From Streptomyces aquilus (GTDB lineage: Bacteria > Actinomycetota > Actinomycetes > Streptomycetales > Streptomycetaceae): a stretch of 64,000 bases of DNA. The notes beneath the pieces are model-generated. The model was not told the DNA's origin. It worked only from the letters and a program-made list of their open reading frames with translations, and did no database searches. The first letter of the stretch is position 1, and each line of letters opens with the position of its first letter. Made by a program: the position numbers and the translations under genes. Below are positions 8,292 to 18,391 of this stretch, piece after piece. Location: NCBI RefSeq assembly GCF_003955715.1, contig NZ_CP034463.1, positions 4,650,001 through 4,714,000 of the forward strand, read 5' to 3'.

Positions 8292-9980
8292 ATGCAGACC
8301 CCCACACATGCGACATATCTGGCCGCCGAGCTACGTCTCCCCACGAACTGGCTCGACTACACGATCCTGGCCATCTACTTCGTCGTCGTCCTGGGCATCG
8401 GCTTCGCCGCCCGCAGATCGGTGAAGACCAGTCTCGACTTCTTCCTCTCCGGGCGGTCGCTGCCCGCCTGGATCACCGGCCTCGCCTTCATCTCGGCCAA
8501 CCTGGCCGCCACCGAGATCCTCGGCATGGCCGCCAACAGCGCCCAGTACGGCGCGTACACCGTGCACTGGTACTGGATCGGCGCCATCCCGGCCATGGTC
8601 TTCCTGGGCCTGGTGATGATGCCCTTCTACTACGGCAGCAAGGTCCGCTCGGTCCCCGAGATGCTGCTGCTGCGCTTCGACAAATGGGCACACCTGTTGA
8701 GTTCGGCCCTGTTCGCCTTCGCCGCCATCCTGATCGCCGGTGTGAACCTGTACGCCCTCGCGATCGTCGTCGAGGCGCTGCTGGGCTGGCCGCAGTGGGT
8801 GGCGATCGTGGTCGCCGGCGCGTTCGTGCTGGCGTACATCACCCTCGGCGGTCTGTCGTCCGCCATCTACAACGAGGTGCTCCAGTTCTTCGTGATCCTC
8901 GCGGCCCTCATCCCGATCGTGGTGCTGGGCCTGAAGAAGGTCGGCGGCTGGGACGGCCTGACCGACAAGCTGACGGCCGAGCACGGCGCGAACTTCACAA
9001 CCGCCTGGGGCGGTACCGGCATCGGCTCGGACAACCCGCTCGGCGCGAACTGGCTGACCATCGTGCTCGGCCTGGGCTTCGTGCTGAGTTTCGGCTACTG
9101 GACGACGAACTTCGCCGAGGTCCAGCGCGCCCTGTCCGCGAAGAACCTGAGCGCCGCCCAGCGCACCCCGCTGATCGCCGCGTTCCCCAAGATCTTCATC
9201 GTCTTCCTGGTGATGATCCCGGGCCTGACCGCCGCCGCCCTGATCCCCGGCTTCGGCACGGAGCAGTCGGGCTACCAGTACAACGACGCCATCCCGTACC
9301 TGATGGAACAGCTGCTGCCGAACGGTGTCCTGGGCATCGCGGTGACCGGCCTGCTGGCCGCGTTCATGGCGGGCATGGCGGCCAACGTGTCGTCCTTCAA
9401 CACGGTGTTCACCAACGACATCTGGGGACGGTACGTCGTCAAGGGCCGCGAGGACGCGTACTACGTGCGCTTCGGCCGGCTGATCACGGTGATCGGCGTG
9501 TGCGCGTCGGTGGGCACGGCGTTCCTCGCCTCGTCCTTCTCCAACATCATGAGCTACCTCCAGACGCTGTTCTCCTTCTTCAACGTGCCGATGTTCGTGG
9601 TCTTCATCGTCGGCATGTTCTGGAAGCGGGCATCGGTGAAGTCCGGCTTCTGGGGCCTGCTCGCGGGCACGGTCGCGGCGATGGTGAACTACTTCTGGAT
9701 CTACAAGCAGGGCATCATCGACATCCCCTCCGACCAGGGCGCCAACTTCGTCTCCGCGATCGTCGGCTTCGTCGCGGGCGCGGTCGTGATGGTCGCGGTG
9801 TCGCTGTTCACCGCGCCGAAGCCGGCCGAGGAGCTCCAGGGCCTGGTCTACGGCACCCGCTCCCCCGGCATGTCCGAGGCCCCCGCCGAGGGCGACGACG
9901 CCTGGTACCGCAGGCCGGCCCTGCTGGGCTGGGGCGCGATCGTGCTGGCCGCCGCCTGCTACATCCCGTTCTCGTTCTAG
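8292..9980 (+). CDS. sodium:solute symporter, probable galactose/sugar uptake
   Basis: A 562-residue integral membrane protein of the SSS family (SGLT-like), with about 14 hydrophobic segments by eye. Family marks include FFLSGRSLPAWITGLAFISANLAATEILGMA around residues 45-75 and the Gly-rich AFMAGMAANVSSFNTVF segment in the middle. Such proteins couple Na+ entry to sugar or other solute uptake. Divergent transcription from galTEK across a shared control region suggests galactose or a galactoside as substrate (inference). The start ATG at 8292 has a weak purine-rich ribosome site. A small two-helix membrane protein follows 21 bases downstream, probably in the same transcript. Confidence 0.9.
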   Translation: MQTPTHATYLAAELRLPTNWLDYTILAIYFVVVLGIGFAARRSVKTSLDFFLSGRSLPAWITGLAFISANLAATEILGMAANSAQYGAYTVHWYWIGAIPAMVFLGLVMMPFYYGSKVRSVPEMLLLRFDKWAHLLSSALFAFAAILIAGVNLYALAIVVEALLGWPQWVAIVVAGAFVLAYITLGGLSSAIYNEVLQFFVILAALIPIVVLGLKKVGGWDGLTDKLTAEHGANFTTAWGGTGIGSDNPLGANWLTIVLGLGFVLSFGYWTTNFAEVQRALSAKNLSAAQRTPLIAAFPKIFIVFLVMIPGLTAAALIPGFGTEQSGYQYNDAIPYLMEQLLPNGVLGIAVTGLLAAFMAGMAANVSSFNTVFTNDIWGRYVVKGREDAYYVRFGRLITVIGVCASVGTAFLASSFSNIMSYLQTLFSFFNVPMFVVFIVGMFWKRASVKSGFWGLLAGTVAAMVNYFWIYKQGIIDIPSDQGANFVSAIVGFVAGAVVMVAVSLFTAPKPAEELQGLVYGTRSPGMSEAPAEGDDAWYRRPALLGWGAIVLAAACYIPFSF

Positions 9981-10001
9981 TCGCGGGAGGATTGAGAGAC
10001 C

Positions 10002-10358
10002 ATGTCCGACCATCACGGATATTCCGAGCAGGACGTCCAGCGGGAAGTCGCCGAACTCCAGGCGAAGTCCGCCACCGCGGCCCGCATCTTCGACCTGCGC
10101 CGCATCATCGGCGGCCTGTTCGTGCTGTACGGCGTCATCGTCACGATCGCCGGCGTCAACCCCTCCGACGCCACCCTCGACAAGGCCGAGGGCGTCAACA
10201 TCAACCTGTGGACCGGGATCGGGATGCTGCTCCTCGGCATCTTCTTCCTGGTCTGGCTGAAGCTGCGGCCGACGCCGCCGACCACGCCCGAGGTCACTCC
10301 GGAGGACGTGGCGGGCGACGGGCCGGGCGCCCACCCGGGTGGCCACCCGGGCGAGTAG
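10002..10358 (+). CDS. small membrane protein downstream of the symporter
   Basis: A 118-residue protein with two membrane helices by eye (GGLFVLYGVIVTIAGV and GIGMLLLGIFFLVWLKL) and a Pro/Gly/His-rich tail. A GGGAGGA ribosome site precedes the ATG. It begins 21 bases after the symporter stop and probably shares its mRNA. Its N-terminal cytoplasmic helix (EQDVQREVAELQAKSATAARIFDLRRI) may form a coiled coil. Function is unknown; an accessory role for the symporter is inference from linkage. Confidence 0.8.
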   Translation: MSDHHGYSEQDVQREVAELQAKSATAARIFDLRRIIGGLFVLYGVIVTIAGVNPSDATLDKAEGVNINLWTGIGMLLLGIFFLVWLKLRPTPPTTPEVTPEDVAGDGPGAHPGGHPGE

Positions 10359-10374
10359 CCCCCTCGTCCCGGAC

Positions 10375-10404
10375 GGGGCCGGAGTCCGCTACGACTCCGG
10401 CCCC
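10375..10404. terminator. terminator between convergent genes
   Basis: A perfect 12-bp stem (10375-10386 with 10393-10404) closes a 6-base loop, 10387-10392, that contains the stop codon of the minus-strand LuxR gene (10389-10391). It lies 16 bases after the plus-strand stop, so it can end transcripts from the plus strand and, unusually, overlaps the coding end on the minus strand. Confidence 0.75.
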
Positions 10405-11096
10405 GCCCCCAGGTCAGGAGGAGAGTGCGGCACCGGACCCGCCCGGTCCAGCAGCCCCGTACGCGCCGCCAGCGCCGCCGCCTCCAGCCTCGATCCCACC
10501 CCCAGCTTCATCAGCACCCGCTGCACATGGGTGCGGGCCGTGGACGGGGCGATGCCCATGCCCGCCGCGATCAGCCGGGTGTCCTCGCCGTCGGCGACCC
10601 GGACCAGCACCTCCACCTCCCGCGGCGTCAGCATCTGCAACAGCCGCTGGCCCTCGTCGTCGGGCTGGGCGGCGGGGTTGAGCAGTTCGCTGAAGGCCCC
10701 CTGCAACAGCTGAGGTGCCACCGCCGCCTCACCCGCCCGCGCCTTCATGATCGCCCGCTCGACGCCCTCGATGCGCTCGTCGTGCCGTACATAGCCCGAG
10801 GCGCCCGCGGCGAAGGCCGCCGCGATGCCCCGCGGACTCGGTACCGGGCCCAGCACCAGCACCGCCACCTGCGGACGGTCCCGCTTGATCTTCACCACCG
10901 GGTCGAAGATGCCCGGCTCGGCCGGGGTCGCCGTGCCCAGCAGGCACACCTCCGGCGCCCGGGTGATCACCAGCTCCGCCGCCCCCGCGGCCGGTGCCGC
11001 CGCGGCGAGGACCCGATGCCCCCGCAGTTTCAACGCCGAGGCCAGTGCCTCGGCCAGCAGTCGGTGGTCGTCGACCACCATGAGCCGCACTCCCAT
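10389..11096 (-). CDS. LuxR-type regulator with a degenerate receiver domain
   Basis: A 235-residue regulator. The acidic pair is present (VVDDHRLL, residues 7-14), but where receivers carry the phospho-acceptor Asp the sequence reads EVCLLGTATP, with Gly in its place. The usual Thr/Ser is replaced by Gly (VLVLGPV) and the conserved Lys by His (GYVRHDE). The C-terminal LuxR helix-turn-helix is intact (LTPREVEVLVRVADGEDTRL to LMKLGVGSR). It therefore probably acts without phosphorylation, perhaps by ligand binding or constitutively. The start ATG is at 11094-11096. Its stop codon lies in the loop of a terminator hairpin. No kinase gene is adjacent. Confidence 0.9.
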   Translation of the reverse strand: MGVRLMVVDDHRLLAEALASALKLRGHRVLAAAAPAAGAAELVITRAPEVCLLGTATPAEPGIFDPVVKIKRDRPQVAVLVLGPVPSPRGIAAAFAAGASGYVRHDERIEGVERAIMKARAGEAAVAPQLLQGAFSELLNPAAQPDDEGQRLLQMLTPREVEVLVRVADGEDTRLIAAGMGIAPSTARTHVQRVLMKLGVGSRLEAAALAARTGLLDRAGPVPHSPPDLGAGPES

Positions 11097-11264
11097 CGAG
11101 CAACCCCCCAGTCCCCCCTCCGCACGGACAGGAGCCCCCGCCCGGCTCCCCCGCTCTTCATGCCCCCGGAAGCTACACGCTTGTTCGACGTTGCGCTCCC
11201 CCTACCGGTGAGAAGTGCCCCGGATCGACGGAATTTCCGTCATTCGAGACTGATGGGTGGTACG

Positions 11265-11302
11265 CGCACTGCCCCGTCCCTGAGCAGGGACGGGGCAGTG
11301 CG
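11265..11302 (-). terminator. terminator after the beta-propeller operon
   Basis: An 18-bp perfect stem (11265-11282 with 11285-11302) separated by two bases. It lies immediately beyond the stop at 11320 of the minus-strand beta-propeller gene and is long and stable enough to end that operon. Confidence 0.85.
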
Positions 11303-11319
11303 TGGAGGCGATGGTGCGA

Positions 11320-13173
11320 TCACTTCGCGCCGAAGGCGATCGCCAGGTACTCCTTCTCACCCGTACTGCTGCCGAAATCGCTCGCGTAGACCTCCGACAT
11401 GAACAGCCGGCCGTCGTGGTAGATGTACTCGGCCGAGTCGGGGAGCATGCTCGTCTCCACGTCGCGCACCGGCTTGGTCGCCGGGTTCTCCAGGAGCTTG
11501 GTCTCCTTGAAGGTGCCGCCGTCGATGCTGACGATCTGTCCGCCCTTGTTGTACGGCGGGCTCTTGTACGCGATCAGATTGCCGCCGTCCATGCGCAGCG
11601 GGCTGATCGTGTAACCGTCGCCCGCGTCGGCGCGCTGACCGGTCTGCTTCCCCGTGGCCAGGTCGAAGGCGACGATCTCGTTGGTCCGGCTGTAGCCGCT
11701 GCCGGCGCCCTGGTGCGCCTCCGTCGGCACGTACACCCTGTCGTTGCCGACGGCGATCTGGAAGCAGTACTCGGTCCGGTAGATGCCGTCGCACCTGGCC
11801 GCGTACTCGTCGCCCGGCAGCGAGATGCGGGTACGCAGCTTGCCGGTCTTGTTGTCGATGGAGAAGACGTCGGAGATGCCGCTGGCGCCGGTGTCCTCGC
11901 CGACCTCGGCGGCGACCACGAGCGGCTCGGTGGAGACGATGCTCGCGTACTCGATGCCCTGCGACATCTTGTACTCCGAGATCACCTTCCCGGACGCCGG
12001 GTCGATGGTCTGGATGTGCAGCTGGCGTGCGTCGAAGCCACCGCACTTGCGGACCGCGACCAGCTTCGCGCCGCCGCCGTAGCCCGCGTCGTAGCAGGAG
12101 TCGGTCGGCTTCGGGGACCACAGGGACTTGCCGGTGGTGATGTCCCAGGCGGCGCCGCCGTTGGTGGAGCCGGTGGCGACGGTGTTCGCGCTGACGGTGA
12201 CGTTGTCCCAGGTGATCAGCCGGTCACCGGCCTTGGCGGTCTTCGTCCACAGCTGCTTGCCCGCGTCGAGGTCGATCGCCGAGACCTGGCTGCACCCGGC
12301 CGACGGCCTCTCCTTGGTCGGCATCGCGGGCTCGTAGGCGATGGCCGTCAGATGCTTGTCGGTCATCGGGCGGCTGGCCGCGCACACCGGGCCGGGCAGC
12401 TTGATCGTCCACTTCTCGGTGCCCTTGTCGGGGTCGTAGCCGACGACCTCGGCGATGCCGCTCTTGGCGTACACGGTGTCGGTCAGCCAGGAACCGTTGA
12501 CCGTGATGGTGGTGTCGGCCTTGACCTCGGGCTGCGGGACCTGGAAGAGGACGGAGGCGGCGGTGTTCGCCGGGACCTTCTCCTCGCCCTTGCTGCTGGT
12601 GCCGCCCTTCTCGTCGCCGCCACCGCCACCGCCGGTGCCGCCGCTGCTGTTCGCGGTGTCCTTCTTGCCGTCGTCGCCGGAGGAGTTGGCGTACCACAGA
12701 CCGCCGCCGACGATCAGGGCGATCGCCACGACCGCCGCGACGATGATCGCCAGCTGCGAGTTGATCCGCCGCCCGCCGGCCGGCTGCCCGGCCTGCGGCT
12801 GGAGCGGCATGGTCGGCTGCTGGTAGCCGTAACCGGGCTGCTGGCCATAGGGGTTCGGCTGCGGCTGGCCGTAACCACCGGGCTGCGGCTGACCGTACGG
12901 GTTCGGCGCCGGGGTGGGCGGCTGACCGTACGGGTTCGGCGCCGGGGCCGGCTGCTGGCCGTACGGCTGTTGCGGCTGCGGCGGCTGGCCCGGGTAGCCG
13001 TAGCCCTGACCGGGCGGGGTCTGCGGCGGGCCCTGCGGGGGCGGGGGCGTCTGAGGTGCCTGCGGAGCCTGCGGGTATCCGTATCCGGGCTGCTGCTGCG
13101 GCGGCTGGTCCTGGGGCGGGCCGAAGCCTCCCCCGGGCGGGGGCTGGTTCGGCGGGGGCGGCGGCTGGGTCAT
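11320..13173 (-). CDS. membrane-anchored PQQ-type beta-propeller protein A
   Basis: A 617-residue protein. Residues 1-135 are a cytoplasmic-side tail of Pro, Gln, Gly and Tyr with repeated PYGQ units. A single membrane helix lies at about 140-160 (LAIIVAAVVAIALIVGGG). A Ser/Gly/Lys-rich linker then leads to an exported domain with PQQ-like blades, for example LDAGKQLWTKTAKAGDRLI, ITTGKSLWSPKP and LATGKQTGQRA. Several cysteines in the exported part may form disulfides. It resembles its upstream neighbour (13230-15020) throughout, so the pair arose by duplication. The gap between them is 56 bases with a GAGGT ribosome site, so they form an operon. The role may be scaffolding or sensing at the cell surface; no cofactor ligands are evident. 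Confidence 0.85.
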   Translation of the reverse strand: MTQPPPPPNQPPPGGGFGPPQDQPPQQQPGYGYPQAPQAPQTPPPPQGPPQTPPGQGYGYPGQPPQPQQPYGQQPAPAPNPYGQPPTPAPNPYGQPQPGGYGQPQPNPYGQQPGYGYQQPTMPLQPQAGQPAGGRRINSQLAIIVAAVVAIALIVGGGLWYANSSGDDGKKDTANSSGGTGGGGGGDEKGGTSSKGEEKVPANTAASVLFQVPQPEVKADTTITVNGSWLTDTVYAKSGIAEVVGYDPDKGTEKWTIKLPGPVCAASRPMTDKHLTAIAYEPAMPTKERPSAGCSQVSAIDLDAGKQLWTKTAKAGDRLITWDNVTVSANTVATGSTNGGAAWDITTGKSLWSPKPTDSCYDAGYGGGAKLVAVRKCGGFDARQLHIQTIDPASGKVISEYKMSQGIEYASIVSTEPLVVAAEVGEDTGASGISDVFSIDNKTGKLRTRISLPGDEYAARCDGIYRTEYCFQIAVGNDRVYVPTEAHQGAGSGYSRTNEIVAFDLATGKQTGQRADAGDGYTISPLRMDGGNLIAYKSPPYNKGGQIVSIDGGTFKETKLLENPATKPVRDVETSMLPDSAEYIYHDGRLFMSEVYASDFGSSTGEKEYLAIAFGAK

Positions 13174-13229
13174 GGCGGGTTACCTCGGAGGAGCGGGGAC
13201 GGAAGCGGACGATCGAGCGGCGGGGAGGG

Positions 13230-15020
13230 CTACTTGCCGTAGGCGAGCATCAACTTCTCCTGCGTGTCGTCGTCGCCGCTCAGCCGGGTGGTGGAGAGGT
13301 AGAAGCGTCCGCCGACCCAGTCGATGGCCTTGGAGTAGAAGCCGTCCTCGACCTTGGCGGCGGACGCCGGGTTCTGGAGCAGCTTCGCCGGCTTGTGGTC
13401 GGAGCCGGTCGTCGCGATGGAGACGACCTGGCCGCCCGCGTCGTACGACGGCTCGACATACGCGATGAGCTTGCCGTTCTCGATCTTCAGCGGCAGCATC
13501 GTCTCGTCCGCGGGGGACTTCACGCGCCACTTCTCCTTGCCGTTGGCCAGGTTGACCGCGACGATCTCGTTCGCGCCGCTGGTCGCCTCGGTCGGCAGGT
13601 AGAGGGTGTTCGCGTCGGCGACCGTGCCGGTGCAGCCGGTCAGGTCGCGCGCGAAGATCGCCCAGTCGCAGGCGGGCTTGAAGTCCTCGTCGAAGGCGAC
13701 CTGGGAGCGGAACTTGCCGCCCGAGGTGAACGTGGAGATGTTCCAGGCGTTCTTGTCCTCGTTGGTGCTGTAGATGACGAGCGGGTCGACGGAGTAGGCG
13801 CGCGCGACCCGCCAGCCCTTGTCGAACTTCTGGGTCCACCTGGCCTTGCCGGTGGTCGGGTCCAGTTCCTGCACCTCGTCGTGCTCGTTCTTCCCGGAGG
13901 CGTCGCAGGAGGAGACGGCGATCAGCCTGGGGCCGCCGGCGAAGGCGCTGGGGAAGCAGGCGTCGCCGTACTTCTCCTTGTCGAACAGCTTCTTGCCGTT
14001 GGTGACGTCGTAGGCGGTGCCGGACATCGAGCGGCCCACCATGAGGGTCTTGCCGGTGATGGTCAGCTCGATCTGGAGCGTGGAGTCGAACAGGTCGCCG
14101 TCGGCGACCTCCCCGGTCCAGCCCTTGGCGCCGGTGTCGAGGTCGACCTCCTGGAGCTTGTTGCACTCCGCGCGGTCGCTGCTGCCGCTCATGTAGGCGA
14201 CGACGATCTTGTTCGCGGCGGTCTTCTGCGGGGTGACCGCGCAGATCTTCTGGTCGAAGGTGATCGGGTCCCAGGCGGGGTTGCCGTCGCCGACCTGGTA
14301 GCCGAAGAGCTGCTTGTACGCCGCCTTCACCGCGGTCTTGTCGGTGATCCACATGCCGGGGGCGTCGGCGCCGGAACCGGGCGCGTCCGGCCCGGTCTTG
14401 TACCAGAGCACCTTCGACTCGCCCGCCTGGCGGCCCGCGTTGAGGTCCTCCTGCTCCTCGCCGCCGCCACCGTCGCCGTCACCGGGGTTGACCGGGTCGT
14501 CGGAGGCGGACGGCTTGGCGCTGTCGCTCTCCTCGGCGACCGGCTTCTTCGGGTCGTCGCCCCCGCTGCCGACCGCCCACACCGCGCCGCCGACGACGAG
14601 CAGGCCCGCCACGGCGGCGGCCACGACGAGGGCCGGCTTCCCCTTGAAGGGGTTGCGGGAACCGGAGTTGCCGGGCGGGGTGCCGGGGCCGCCGGGGTAC
14701 TGCGGCTGGGGCGGGTAGCCGTGACCGGGCTGGGCGTAGGGGCCGGGCTGCTGGGGCTGACCGTAGGGACCGGGCTGGGCGTACGGGCCCGGCTGCTGGG
14801 GCTGACCATAGGGACCGGGCTGGCCGTACGGACCCGGCTGCTGCTGCGGCTGGCCGTAGGGACCGGGCTGGTCGACCTTCTGCGGGTAGCCGTAACCGGG
14901 CTGCGGCGGACCCTGCGGTGGAGGCGGCGTCTGCGGCGGGCCCGCGGGCGGCGGCGGTGCGCCGAAACCGCCCTGCGGCGGCGGGTCCTGCGGTGCTCCA
15001 AAACCGGGCGGCTGGGTCAT
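13230..15020 (-). CDS. membrane-anchored PQQ-type beta-propeller protein B
   Basis: A 596-residue paralogue of the downstream protein. The tail, residues 1-125, contains repeated GPYGQPQQPGPYAQP units. A membrane helix lies at about 129-150 (ALVVAAAVAGLLVVGGAVW). After an acidic linker, the exported part has PQQ-like blades such as LDPTTGKARWTQKFD and VNLANGKEKWRVKS. It is the first gene of the two-gene operon and starts at ATG 15018-15020. The upstream gap carries three phased TCTGAG repeats that could be a regulator site. Function is unknown. Alternative: part of a signalling or protein-assembly complex at the envelope, as beta-propellers often are. Confidence 0.85.
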   Translation of the reverse strand: MTQPPGFGAPQDPPPQGGFGAPPPPAGPPQTPPPPQGPPQPGYGYPQKVDQPGPYGQPQQQPGPYGQPGPYGQPQQPGPYAQPGPYGQPQQPGPYAQPGHGYPPQPQYPGGPGTPPGNSGSRNPFKGKPALVVAAAVAGLLVVGGAVWAVGSGGDDPKKPVAEESDSAKPSASDDPVNPGDGDGGGGEEQEDLNAGRQAGESKVLWYKTGPDAPGSGADAPGMWITDKTAVKAAYKQLFGYQVGDGNPAWDPITFDQKICAVTPQKTAANKIVVAYMSGSSDRAECNKLQEVDLDTGAKGWTGEVADGDLFDSTLQIELTITGKTLMVGRSMSGTAYDVTNGKKLFDKEKYGDACFPSAFAGGPRLIAVSSCDASGKNEHDEVQELDPTTGKARWTQKFDKGWRVARAYSVDPLVIYSTNEDKNAWNISTFTSGGKFRSQVAFDEDFKPACDWAIFARDLTGCTGTVADANTLYLPTEATSGANEIVAVNLANGKEKWRVKSPADETMLPLKIENGKLIAYVEPSYDAGGQVVSIATTGSDHKPAKLLQNPASAAKVEDGFYSKAIDWVGGRFYLSTTRLSGDDDTQEKLMLAYGK

Positions 15021-15254
15021 CAGCGCGTTCCCCCTCGTTCACTGATTTTTAGCCACGCCCTGAGGTACGTAACGGCTCAGAGTCGTACTCAGAAAGTTCT
15101 CAGACGGCTCTTTCTATCACTCGGGACTGACAGAAACCCGGGCCGATCACCCCCTGTACCGAAGGGAGGACCGGCCCGTGATGCCACTGTTATGCGCCTT
15201 CACGCCCTCTTCACGCGGCGCGCGCGCCGCCCGCAGGCGCCGCCCCCGGGCGGC
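15021..15254 (-). promoter_or_regulatory. upstream region of the beta-propeller operon with phased direct repeats
   Basis: Three copies of TCTGAG (minus strand) lie at 15104-15099, 15093-15088 and 15081-15076, spaced 11 and 12 bases, about one helical turn each. This pattern is typical of binding by tandem response-regulator or activator subunits. The distance to the start codon at 15020 is about 55-85 bases, so they probably lie just upstream of or over the promoter. Confidence 0.5.
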
Positions 15255-17057
<1,803 letters not shown>

Positions 17058-17131
17058 TTCTCTCCTGACGAGGGGGATCGATCAGCCTCCCAGCCTAATG
17101 CGCGCCGCCGACCGACCGATCCCCGCGCAGG

Positions 17132-18226
17132 TCAGCGCTCTGCGGCCGCCCTGACCTCGTCGAGAAGGTCGTACATCGTCTGTCCCGGGCACTCGGTCTG
17201 GAGCCAGTCGCGGTGTCCGCCGACGGTGGTCACGTCCTTGGTCACGCCGTTGACCGGGTTGGTGTAGGTGATCCTCGCCTGCGGGTCGAGGCCCTTGAAG
17301 CGGGCGACGACCTTGACCAGGCGGGTCAGCGAGGCCTTCGCCGCGTCCGTGGGGCCCTGGTCGGTGAGGGTGCCCAGCAGCGCGATGCCGAGGTTGCCGG
17401 AGTTGTAGCCGGCGGTGTGGAAGGCGGTGACGACGTTGCCGTCCGGGTCGAAGGCGGGCACGCCGTCGTCGCCGGAGTAGCGGCCCTCGTAGACGACCCC
17501 GGCCTCGTCGATGAGGAAGTGGTAGCCGATGTCGCCCCAGTCGAGGGTGACCGCGTGATACTCGTAGATCGCCCGGACGGTAGCGGCCGGGTCGGCGTCG
17601 CCGTTCGGGGTGTCCGTGTGGTGGACGGTGATCGCCTGCAACGGGTAGTACTTCTCCGGCGAGTTGACGACGCCGTCCTTGTACCGCTTCGACTCGTCCG
17701 CGCCCCACGCCGGCCGTGACAGATAGCGCACGCCGCGCACCCGGGTGGGCTCCGCGGGCACCCGCACGGTGCGCTGCGGGCCGTCGGTGGTGTCGATCGC
17801 GAGCGAGCGCACGTCGGTCGTGCCGTCCGCCGCCTTCACCTCGTACGACGTGACGTCGCCGGCCGCGACCAGTGCCGTGCCGCCGTCGTCGACGGTCGCG
17901 CAGCCGCCGCTCAGGGTCTTCCAGGCGCCGTCCGCGAGGCGCAGAGAGGCCCCCTCGCGGTCGCCGGCCCAGCGGACGCCGACGTAGGAGGCGGCGAAGG
18001 CGATGGTGGCCGGGCCGGCGCCGGTGGTGGCGTCCGAGCGGGTCGTCGGGAACTTCTCGGGTGTCGTACCGGCCTCGGCCGTACCGGAGTCGGCGTCGGA
18101 GCCGGCCGCGAAGACCACCGGGGTCAGGGCGGCCCCGGCGGCGACGGCTCCGGCGGCGCCGATCACGCCGCGCCGGGAGAGGGACCGCTTGCGGCGGTGG
18201 GAGGGGGTGGGGGGTTGTTCGGACAC
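17132..18226 (-). CDS. Tat-exported N-acetylmuramoyl-L-alanine amidase / PGRP-type protein
   Basis: A 364-residue exported protein. The N-terminal Tat signal has a twin-arginine motif (LSRRGVIGAAGAVAAGAAL). The C-terminal half is an amidase_2/PGRP domain: PAWGADES at its start, ITVHHTDTPNG with a zinc-binding His, and a later histidine in VGGHRDWLQTECPGQ with the typical Cys. These enzymes cut the lactyl-peptide bond of peptidoglycan using zinc. GTG at 18224-18226 is chosen because AAGG lies at the right distance; an ATG ten codons earlier is weaker. The upstream hairpin at 18343-18366 insulates it from the preceding kinase gene. Confidence 0.9.
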   Translation of the reverse strand: MSEQPPTPSHRRKRSLSRRGVIGAAGAVAAGAALTPVVFAAGSDADSGTAEAGTTPEKFPTTRSDATTGAGPATIAFAASYVGVRWAGDREGASLRLADGAWKTLSGGCATVDDGGTALVAAGDVTSYEVKAADGTTDVRSLAIDTTDGPQRTVRVPAEPTRVRGVRYLSRPAWGADESKRYKDGVVNSPEKYYPLQAITVHHTDTPNGDADPAATVRAIYEYHAVTLDWGDIGYHFLIDEAGVVYEGRYSGDDGVPAFDPDGNVVTAFHTAGYNSGNLGIALLGTLTDQGPTDAAKASLTRLVKVVARFKGLDPQARITYTNPVNGVTKDVTTVGGHRDWLQTECPGQTMYDLLDEVRAAAER

Positions 18227-18342
18227 GGACGTGCCTTGCCTTCCAAGGGGGGTCACTCGACAGCGCGCCGGGCGGCGTCCGGCTGGCCGGACGCCGGTGG
18301 CGTTCGAAGTGTCAAGTGACCCTAGAGGCCGTTGGTTTCCCT

Positions 18343-18366
18343 CGCGTACCGCTTTCGCGGTACGCG
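18343..18366 (-). terminator. terminator after the conservon-like kinase gene
   Basis: A 10-bp perfect stem (18343-18352 with 18357-18366) around a TTTC tetraloop, 26 bases beyond the kinase stop on the minus strand. The next minus-strand gene starts at 18226. Confidence 0.75.
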
Positions 18367-18391
18367 GTGTGGAGATAGCGCGAAGACGTGG

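Noticed and set aside
8331..10346. 671-codon minus-strand open frame
   Set aside because: Antisense to the sodium symporter; the sense product has clear membrane helices and family motifs.
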